A stretch of 35,783 nucleotides of DNA, from positions 1 through 35,783 of the forward strand of contig JAYMTF010000468.1 of assembly GCA_036897485.1 (NCBI GenBank), written 5' to 3'. Positions 28,394 to 35,783 of this stretch are shown here, in pieces; the first letter of the stretch is position 1, and the number at the start of each line of letters is the position of its first letter. The notes under the pieces are model-generated. The model saw only the letters and a list, made by a program, of their open reading frames with translations. It ran no database searches and was not told the origin of the DNA. This stretch comes from Pelargonium nanum. Taxonomy: Eukaryota; Streptophyta; Magnoliopsida; Geraniales; Geraniaceae. A program made the position numbers and the translations under genes.

Positions 28394-28490
28394 CTGCAAC
28401 AACAAAATAATATACTATAAACAATTGATTATGAAGAAATAGAACAAAAAATAGTTGAGTGTTTGCATCTTTTAATTTATAGTTACTTAC
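28394..28490 (-). other. Possible 3'-UTR intron of the HD-Zip gene
   Basis: On the minus strand, a perfect donor GTAAGT at 28490 lies 19 bases after the stop codon, and a TTGTTGTTGCAG acceptor ends at 28394, giving a 97-nt GT-AG intron. An intron so soon after the stop does not meet the usual 50-55-nt trigger distance for nonsense-mediated decay. Confidence 0.35.
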
Positions 28491-28509
28491 TTGCCGAGGT
28501 TTTTGGAGT

Positions 28510-31500
28510 TTATGCTGTCTCGCAAGATAAAGAAGCCTTGATCCTCTCAACCGTGCAAGCAATAAGATTGTTGACAGTAGCCACAGATCCTAGAGAAAGT
28601 TTTGCTGTTGGAACAGAATCAACTAATATCTGAAACGCAACGGTCAGGAGAGATCCACCAGAGCCCGCGGGCTCTGTAGTTCCATCAGGAAGAATGGCAA
28701 ATCCTGAGGGAAGAAGAGCCACATAGTCTGGATCTCCACCGTTTAGTACCACATTCATTGCAACAATATCAACAGGAGCATAAATTACAAACGAGCCTGT
28801 CGGATCTGTGCAACTCTCTTGCAAGATCAGCATGTTGCTTTGGCTCGAATTCGCGCTCTGCAAATTTTCATAATACGTTATCAGTTACTTAGCACGAATC
28901 ATGTATAGAGTATATGCATCCAGGAACTTACATTTACCCTAAGTAGCGACACGCAATTGCCGGTGTCCCTGCCATTAGCAATGTGTGCCATTTCTTGAAC
29001 AACCCCACCATTTGAAAGAATATCCCACTGCAATGGAAAAATGGTTGATTAGTATTTTGATTTCATTATAAGGAAAACTTGAATTTCTGTATACATGTAT
29101 GTACCTCATTTCTCGAGTGTTCATCACGGAGAAAATCAAAAACTCTGCTCGGAGAAACAGGAAGCCAGAAGGAAGTGGCGGCGCTAAGAACAATACCAGG
29201 AGGCCTTCCAGGGTCATCCACACTTTTTCTTGTCATGACCCTCACATCATCAGCTCCGGTTCCGGATAAGGTTGTCCAAGTGTGCGCCGTAGAGGCACTC
29301 ACTCCCGCACAAAAGCTTATAACCATTCTCTCTGCCAACTTCAGCATACTTTTTCTACCATCCTGATTTGTTATCACTGCAATGCGAGCAGAATTATGAA
29401 CATTAATGATATCGTTGTATTCGATAATGACAACATTGTTGTTTCTTTTAATATCATTACCACCAATATCGTTTGTGGGCATGTTTGTAGCCATGACACT
29501 TGCGAGTCGCTCACACTGTCGATCCAATGTAGCAATCCAGCGTTTTGCCCCAAATGCATGACCCGAGCTAACTAGCTGCTTGTATAGTGTGTGAACTCCT
29601 CTATCATCCACTTCTACATTCTCAACCCAGGTGACCTAATGAAAGCATATTTGAAAGATCAAACAAAATTAGAATCTTGATATACTCACAACGACATATT
29701 GAGATTGTTTGTTAATTACCTTGGAGTATCCGTTGGGCATTTCCTGAACCAAACATCCTGAGGGCCTTCTTCGGCATCTCACAACCGGACTTGGGCGCAA
29801 GTTGTCGAGGGAAACGTCAACAACAGCCCATGTCCCGTCTGCGTGCTGTTTACAATACCTTACGAAATAGCTCTCCCGAGTTGGGACAAGTGGGGAAGGT
29901 ACTTGGAACTCAGCTTGCATCTAGAATATTGAGAGATGTTAACAATTATTTTTTAAAATCAATCGACAATATTGAGCTTTTGCTTTATATATATGAACTT
30001 ATATACAACGATAAGTAAAACAAATAGAATGTAAAATGAGCTGATGATTTACCACTTGCAAGGCTCCATTGAAGTTTCCTGCTACCCCAGTTGATAGGAC
30101 TTCTAGTGTCATAGCTTTTGAGACAATGCCAGAGAACACAGTAGACCATTGATTCTACACACAATTGGAAAAAGAACTTAGGTTACAGATGCTCATGAAT
30201 ATTCAGACACTTGAAGCACTAAAACTATGCACGAAAGAAATTGAACCTACCGCATCCATAAGAATTTCAACAAGGCTAATGTGGTTCATGATAACAACGG
30301 CAGTTTCTCTAGAGGCCTCACATTTAAAACCTGTAGGTTTGGGTCCAAGTCCCCTTGGAAATGTTCTCACATATTCCTCCTCATTTAACACTGCAGTTGT
30401 GCCATCAAGATTCATCATCCATAAAGGATCATTCATCTGTGCCATTCTTATTAATTCCTCCATAGCCGCCACCGCCAGCTCGATTATAATCGGCTTATCA
30501 GCTTCAGTAGGTGCGCTGATTGACCTAAGAAGCTCTCCTGGTGCATACAATTGATCACCAAAATTCCCAACTCCAAGCTCGAGCTGACGAGCTGGAACTG
30601 AAGGAGAAACGAGAGGATAGCTCCCCATTGGCTTCCCAACATACTTAGCAGCAATGGCTGAGATTCGATCAATCTGAAAATAATGTATAGAAAGGAAACA
30701 AGATCATTGTGACAAATTCATTTAGCCATAACTATATTCATCTAAATTTGTGTTAATACTAGCATTCTACGTACCTCTTCCCTTAATCGAGAATTCTCCA
30801 ATCTGAGATGATGTTCATCATATGACATCTCCCCAATAGCAGTTGGGCCTCCACAATTAGGGCATGAGGCATTGCTAAGAGCTTCCCTGTACCTCATGTT
30901 GTCTGCTCGGAGCTTGTCATTATCATTCCGGAGCTGTGTGTTTTCATGCCTCTCATGTTGAGTCTGGCGAAATGGAATGAAAATATAATACTTATTTTGT
31001 GACAGATGAAGTATATATTTGATGATGAGGGTATACTAAACATTTGGCCAGCTTGTATAAAACATTGTTAATTTTTTAGGGAATGTAATTTAATTTCAAT
31101 CAAATCATACATTTAGTGTGCACTAAGCTTTGTTCATCTAGGGTCTCCTTTTGTTAGTAATGTAGTATACCAAATTTAAATCAGAAATGAAGATTTGCTA
31201 AATTGATCTGTAACATTTATTTATTTCTTTAGTCTTACCTTCATTTGGGTGCGCTTGTTTTGAAACCAAAACTTGATTTGCAAAGGCTCTAACCCTAACT
31301 CGCGGCTAAGATCCTTCCTTTGCTTGTCATCTGGGTGTGGGCACTCTTTGAAGAAACTGTAAATTGACACAAAAAATAGTTAAGTAAAATATAAATATTC
31401 GTGTTGAGGTTAGTAGTAAAAGTTGAAAGAAAAATGAATAAAGTAAGATATGGTAGACAAATGAACATACGCTTCCATTTCTTGGATCTGGTGTTGGGTG

Positions 31501-32415
31501 TGGCGATGGTATCTCTTCTTCTTATTGGGACGCTGTTGATCTTGGTCGTCGCCGGAGACTACATCGTGGTTGTCACTGCCGGACTTGCTTTCGAACTCTT
31601 CGTCCCGAATCGGAGCACCAAAATCACTCTCCAACTCCAAGGGAAGAGGGTGAAGCTGCTGACCCATACTAGCTTGATCCATCATATTTGGCTGGACAAG
31701 ACACATGTACATATAATTTTATATTATGCTACAGATCTTTAAAGATTTTCGATTTCGATTTCATCTCAACCTACTAACTTCTTGTTTTTCGATCTAAATT
31801 AGCGAATCATCACTTAAAGACATACTACCCCATGTTGCCCTAAAAATATTAATAAAAAAAGATTGAACAAAATATTGTCATACATATATATAGAGAGAGA
31901 TATGTGTGTTAAAAACGAAGCACCTGACTATGAATTAGTATCATTTGCAGGCAAAAATGTTAGAAACACAGTTTCGAACTTCAAAAGATAAGAAATTTTT
32001 TTAAAATTTTTTTTTAAAAAAAAGGTATTAAGAGAGGAAGAGAGGAAAGGACTAAAATTTACGCGTTTTTGCAATTACCTATGCAACTATATATCCATAT
32101 ATATAGAGAGATATATGTATCAAACATATTTTTATATATAATTTTTTTTGGGAGGAAAATTGGCATGGAAGATGTACAAGTGAGATGCATAAAAGATTTG
32201 AATGTAGCTAGTAACAGAGACTTAGTAGAAGAAATGGAAAAACAAAATGAGATGAAGATGAAGAAGTAGTAGTTAGAGATGGTGGGTAATTAAGGAGAGA
32301 CCTGAGCAAGAGTGAGTCCAGAGGAAGAAGATCCGAATCCGGCACTGACATTCCCGTTCCGTCCGGCCATCATAGACGGCATGTTTCGTGCCGGAATCAT
32401 GATTCCGGCTGGCAT
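28510..32415 (-). CDS. ATML1/PDF2: HD-Zip class IV transcription factor (ATML1/PDF2-type, epidermal identity)
   Basis: Binds L1-box DNA (TAAATGYA) and drives protodermal gene expression. Eleven coding exons in transcript order: 32415-32302, 31691-31471, 31356-31239, 30963-30775, 30673-30251, 30154-30053, 29920-29720, 29635-29461, 29376-29105, 29027-28932, 28857-28510. They join in frame to 752 residues, close to ATML1 (762) and PDF2 (743). Layout: Met/Gly/Ser-rich N-terminus, homeodomain (about 95-152, KFWFQNKR), zipper-loop-zipper with the CPNCGG loop (Cys185/Cys188, a known redox-sensitive feature of the class), START domain (about 255-485), and HD-SAD C-terminus ending KASLSCETA. The start [14 protein letters not shown] matches MERISTEM L1-like proteins as I remember them and differs from HDG2 and ANL2. 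All splice sites are GT-AG. The last intron-flanking donor was set at GTAAGT (28931) to restore family VNSAN. Confidence 0.95.
29377..29460 (-). other. 84-nt intron 8 of the HD-Zip gene, divisible by three and stop-free
   Basis: The donor GGTG|GTAATG and acceptor CGCATTGCAG|TG restore the conserved joint D-I-G-V-I-T-N-Q. If it is retained, 28 codons (Asn/Ile-rich) read through without a stop and insert in the region after the START domain. Spliced length and family alignment show the intron form is the regular one. Confidence 0.85.
31108..31115 (-). promoter_or_regulatory. L1-box match inside HD-Zip intron 3
   Basis: TACATTTA on the plus strand is TAAATGTA in gene orientation, within intron 3 (30964-31238). 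An exact 8-base match; intronic function is speculative. Confidence 0.25.
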
Positions 32416-32884
32416 ATTTTTAAAACCCTAACGATCTGTGTCTCTACGTACACTGCCGAAGAAGCTGGGTTGACAAATTTTAAGTCCGATCGGTGCAGCA
32501 CAGACCAGACCAAGAACACACTGAATATAACGATCTGTATAAGCTACACAATCTCTTCATAAACTACTAAACCAAGCAACGTTTCCTAAGTATCTGCAGA
32601 AGCAAGCATGGAAATATATGAAAAGAAATATAAAAATAATTATCTAAAAAGATCGGTGAAGTGTTTGAAGAAGATAAGGGTGTGGAGAAGATGGAGAGGA
32701 AGGAGAGGTAGAAGAGAAGTGTGGCAGACGGGAGAGATGGGAGGAGTAATTGCAGAGCGTATTGAGAGGGTGCAATAGCATTTATTGTTGTGGTGTAGAG
32801 CTGTTATTGCTATCCAGAGAGAGAGAGAGAGCTATGTATTTGTAATTTGTAATTTGCAAAGTGAAATGTGGTTTGTATATTTAT
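32416..32884 (-). promoter_or_regulatory. HD-Zip 5' leader with three upstream ORFs, and TATA-like element
   Basis: A TATA-like ATAAATATA (minus strand, 32876-32884) precedes a CT-dinucleotide tract (32816-32831 as GA on the plus strand). If the leader is unspliced it holds three uORFs in transcript order: 32781-32644 (45 codons), 32609-32586 (7 codons) and 32560-32480 (26 codons), each ending before the main ATG at 32415. A 5'-UTR intron, common in this gene class, could remove some of them; I could not place one reliably. Confidence 0.45.
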
Positions 32885-33395
32885 TTTTTGAAATAAAATT
32901 CATCACCTACGAAGATAGGTGAGAGAGGAGGGTGGTGAATATGGCATGACGGCTACCAAACTCTCTATACCTACTATTATTTTATGGCTACTTTTCATTA
33001 AATACATATTCCTCTCTTAATTATTTTCACAATTAAAAGAAAAAAAATCATCTACTAATTGCTTTTCCAATGAATCCATTGAGTTTGGATTGTTTTATTA
33101 TTTATTAATTTTACTTATTATCATTGATCTTCAATTTTGAATTGGATGTCAAAAATTACATGGAGTGTCATGAAAGTTAACTTCAAGCATAGAAATATAG
33201 ACTATTGATATCAAAACTCAAAGTTTATGTGGACTTAAATGGTTTTTTTTTTCTTTCAAATTTTGAGCACTAAATAAATAACTTTTTGAAAGTTCAGAAG
33301 GATAAATAATTGAAAAACACATCTTTGTGAGAATTTTTTACAATAATATATCCTAAATTATTGGTTCAATTTTAATTGACTACTAGATTGTGCAT

Positions 33396-33411
33396 AAATC
33401 ATGCATGATTT
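33396..33411. repeat. 16-bp palindrome containing an RY element
   Basis: AAATCATGCATGATTT is its own reverse complement and contains CATGCATG, the RY core recognised by B3-domain seed regulators (ABI3/FUS3/LEC2). It sits about 1 kb upstream of the HD-Zip start codon. Confidence 0.5.
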
Positions 33412-33587
33412 GATCAAGTTTGCATTGATTTTCAATCAAAACTTGACTAGGCCGAGATCATGTTCTGGAAAAACTAAAATAGTTGCGTTGTTCCTTCAAA
33501 AGAAAATTTTAATTGCATTGAATTTATGGTATTTATTGGAAATGTGTTTTTTATTATATAAAAAAGAGGAATGGTAAACAAGTTAAT

Positions 33588-33595
33588 TAAATGCA
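33588..33595 (+). promoter_or_regulatory. L1-box TAAATGCA upstream of the HD-Zip gene
   Basis: Exact match to TAAATG(C/T)A about 1.17 kb upstream of the HD-Zip start, in inverse orientation to the gene. Proteins of this class bind this site, and ATML1-type genes are known to be autoregulated through it. A second match lies at 34489-34496 and a third in intron 3. Confidence 0.4.
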
Positions 33596-34488
33596 TCACC
33601 CACATAAAGAAACCATATTAAGTAGTAGTAGATATTCAAAGTACGTGTGATAAAAGATCCACCACGTTCACCTAATTAATTCCACTATGTTATGAGAAAC
33701 GCAATGGCTATTAAACCCCATCCTCACACACAATAGCTTAGGGCTTCAATTTATTACTACTTACCTTTTTGGTTTCATTATGACTTTTAGGCCATTGCAA
33801 TGTCAAACCCAGATTGCTATATCCATATGCTGTTAAATAGTAGTATAATAATACATTAACGCAACTGCAACCAAATTTAAAAAAATATATTGAATCATCA
33901 TGATGTCAATCTTGAAAAATGAGGTCAAAACATGGTGCATGTGGAAGATTATAGACGGCAAAGTAAGATTCTATAGGATGTTTCTGGTAGACCATCTTCT
34001 TTTCTTATTTTCTAAAGGAAAAATAAATGACATAGCAAAATTGATCCTGCAAACAGACGGTAAACACTAAATCGGTCCAATATGAAACGTATGAATATGC
34101 CCATATCATATCATATCATGTGTGGCAATTTCGCGCTCAGATCAGGTTGAGTCAAATTTAGATCGATTAAACTTGGATCGAGAGGGACTTAGATTCATTT
34201 TTATTTCGCGTTGCAAATTAAATTTCACTTTCAATTATAAATGTGTTAATTCATGTGAATGTCAGCAAATTGGTGTAGTAATAAATTAGTTAACAACAAA
34301 GAATACTATTAGTGTAGTTTTTGGTGAATTAAATGAAGCCCACAAAGCAAAGAGCTGTTGGTATGATTTGGGGTTTGAATTTTGGTATGTCATGCCAGAA
34401 AAGTATATGTATATATCAACGTCAATTATAGAGAAAAAAACAAGTTTGAAGGATAAACCATTACCATAATTATTTTTCCAAGTGTTAA

Positions 34489-34496
34489 TGCATTTA
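34489..34496 (-). promoter_or_regulatory. Second distal L1-box match
   Basis: TGCATTTA on the plus strand is TAAATGCA in the same orientation as the HD-Zip gene, about 2 kb upstream of its ATG. It also lies about 40 bases before the TATA box of the ORF at 34730, so it could belong to either gene or be chance. Confidence 0.3.
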
Positions 34497-34537
34497 TTAT
34501 GAGTTTGATGAATGATGATGAAATAAAAGTATGTAAA

Positions 34538-34547
34538 TATATAAATA
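34538..34547 (+). promoter_or_regulatory. TATA box upstream of the unrecognised ORF
   Basis: TATATAAATA, a good plant TATA consensus, is followed by a CT-rich leader-like stretch (about 34611-34680) and then an ATG at 34730. Confidence 0.4.
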
Positions 34548-34729
34548 CATGTGAGCATGACACTGGGGTTTAATTATAGCCAACCATCACATTAATAATT
34601 AATATGCTTCAATTCTTCATTCTCTTTCTCAGCCCTCTAATTAAATCTCTAGTGTTTCACTTCAGTTCGCTGATCATCTGTATATTGTAATGTTGATTTG
34701 ACCACAAAGACACACACATATATTCATTG

Positions 34730-35044
34730 ATGGAGGGAGGTTCTGCGGTAGGGAGTGGACTTCCGGTGGTCTCTCTGCAGGCCAAGCAACTTGTTTTACT
34801 GCGGCGGTGGAAGGTACGGTGTGGGTTTGGTGGAAACTTTCACGGGTGCTTAGAAGAAGAAGAAGAAGAAAACGATATCCAAGAATTGGGTGGGCAAACG
34901 GGATCGTTGATATTTCAGTATGTTGCTCACGAGTGTTTTTATTACAAACTAACGGTGAAATTAAAGCTTTTTAATTCTCATTCTTGTATTTATAATGTCT
35001 TCCAACATACTAATAGACGTTTATTTAGATGTTCGAGTTCATAA
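34730..35044 (+). CDS. Unrecognised small ORF, possibly the first exon of a gene
   Basis: From ATG 34730 the frame gives 104 residues to a stop at 35044: a Gly/Ser start, a basic stretch R-R-W-K-V-R, and an acidic run of glutamates encoded by a GAA repeat (about 34852-34871). I recognise no family. The later part is AT-biased and less coding-like, and a possible donor CA|GTATGT near 34918 would end an exon after about 63 codons; no downstream exon was found before the window edge. The upstream TATA box and CT-rich leader are the main support. It may also be a chance ORF. Confidence 0.3.
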   Translation: MEGGSAVGSGLPVVSLQAKQLVLLRRWKVRCGFGGNFHGCLEEEEEENDIQELGGQTGSLIFQYVAHECFYYKLTVKLKLFNSHSCIYNVFQHTNRRLFRCSSS

Positions 35045-35783
35045 TTGATTATTGTAATAACTTTTAGTCGAACTGGGGAAGACTTATTGTATACACATTA
35101 TTGATTACAGGGGAGACTATTTGGGTTCCCATGATTCTTCCTCTTCAAATGTTTCCATGTAAAAAATAGTATGTGTTTGCTTTGGTTATGTGTATTTGTT
35201 ATCCTTTTAGTGTTCATATATGAAGCATATTGCTTCCAACGGGTATCGGTAAAAAGATATTGACAATAATGCATGACCAAAGCAAGTTAAATTGATTTAA
35301 AATTGTTAGTGTTCTTGTTATTTTTCTCCAAAAAATTAGATCGTGCAAACTTGCACGAATTAACACATTCATGTTAGCATAAGTGAAATTCAGCCTAACC
35401 CAACCCATGTGCCAAAATGTGAATCTCGAATTCACCCGTATTTCTTTTGGACTAGATTTGTTTGTATCAATTTGAACCGGCCTGAATAAATCTGTTTCAT
35501 GTATAAAATTTTCATCTCAACTTAGACGTGAAAGGACATATTGGAATATACATAGTGAATTTTGAGTTTAAATTTGTAATTGAGTTAGTACTCTTATTGA
35601 TTGATCATGAGTGTGACCGAATTAACTTTTTAACTGACTTTTCGATATCTTTCTCCTTTTATCGTAATGTCAAATTGATACCCTAGTGTTAGTATTTAGT
35701 TTTTTTTCTTAAAAAAAAAAAAAAAAAAAGCCTTATTCTATAAAGAAAAGATAGGATTTTGGTGAAGGTGTTTGAGGGTATTT
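35045..35783. other. Terminal intergenic sequence
   Basis: AT-rich with no supported gene; a 19-base poly-A run at 35711-35729 preceded by a T run. Minus-strand frames at 35098-35280 and 35214-35435 look like chance. Confidence 0.4.

Larger units (their letters stand above)
27335..28509. other. Convergent 3' intergenic region
   Basis: Contains the EXPERA 3' UTR, the tandem duplication at 27672-27758, AT-rich sequence, and the likely 3' UTR of the minus-strand HD-Zip gene, including a TTTTCC-type repeat at 28346-28380. No gene was recognised. Confidence 0.5.
32885..34537. other. Upstream intergenic region of the HD-Zip gene
   Basis: AT-rich and without a supportable ORF. Holds the RY palindrome (33396-33411), an L1-box (33588-33595), an inverted repeat TCACCTA/TAGGTGA (32903-32922), and a short CATAT repeat (34102-34120). 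The minus-strand frame at 34286-34558 is hydrophobic low-complexity sequence with no support. Confidence 0.5.

Noticed and set aside
28185-28562. Minus-strand frame with a long Lys/Arg-rich run
   Set aside because: It overlaps the HD-Zip terminal exon in another frame and its basic run comes from the TTTTCC hexanucleotide repeat.
28932-28938. Alternative donor AGG|GTAAAT for HD-Zip exon 10
   Set aside because: The donor six bases later, AAT|GTAAGT, fits the consensus better and restores the conserved L-R-V-N-S-A-N joint.
35711-35729. Poly-A run as a retrogene tail
   Set aside because: No processed gene body precedes it; a T run on its left suggests simple low-complexity DNA.

Overview
This looks like nuclear DNA from a flowering plant, most likely a eudicot. 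It is AT-rich, its genes are rich in GT-AG introns, and every recognisable protein is a plant-type family member (an IRP1-type aconitase, a MATE/DTX transporter, a clade-3 glutamate receptor-like channel, an EXPERA/sigma-2-receptor-like protein and a class IV HD-Zip regulator). I cannot name the species. I see no bacterial, organellar or viral segment, no rRNA or tRNA gene, and no intact transposon.

Layout from left to right. (1) 1-6993, +: aconitase, entered inside its first coding exon, so the N-terminal targeting region lies outside the window; 20 exons are visible. (2) 8008-8331 and 9168-9542, both -: a tandem pair of small intronless genes for related basic proteins ending in W-R-P-A-L-(E/D)-S-I-P-E; one begins MGNC, the other MWNC. 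(3) About 9.7-14.8 kb: a long AT-rich gene-poor stretch with fragments of old repeats. (4) 14930-17834, +: a MATE efflux carrier in five exons, with a 16-bp perfect hairpin just downstream of the stop. (5) 20745-24823, +: a GLR3.4-like ion channel in six coding exons, with a probable 5'-UTR intron. (6) 25661-27334, +: a two-exon EXPERA protein with a KKXX-type C-terminus. (7) 28510-32415, -: an ATML1/PDF2-type HD-Zip IV gene in eleven coding exons, convergent with gene 6, with an 84-nt frame-preserving intron, a uORF-containing upstream region and three L1-box matches. (8) From 34730, +: an unrecognised small ORF behind a good TATA box.

The genes are functionally independent neighbours: central carbon metabolism, vacuolar or plasma-membrane export, amino-acid-gated Ca2+ signalling, ER sterol biology and epidermal cell identity. 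There is no sign of a cluster or operon-like system. I found no convincing undescribed system. The best leads are local oddities: the 84-nt HD-Zip intron, the E-to-K substitution at the sigma-2 ligand-site position, loss of the myristoylation glycine in one tandem copy, the 3' hairpin of the MATE gene, and its split codon composition. Exon boundaries were placed by reading splice sites and family continuity by eye; no search was run.
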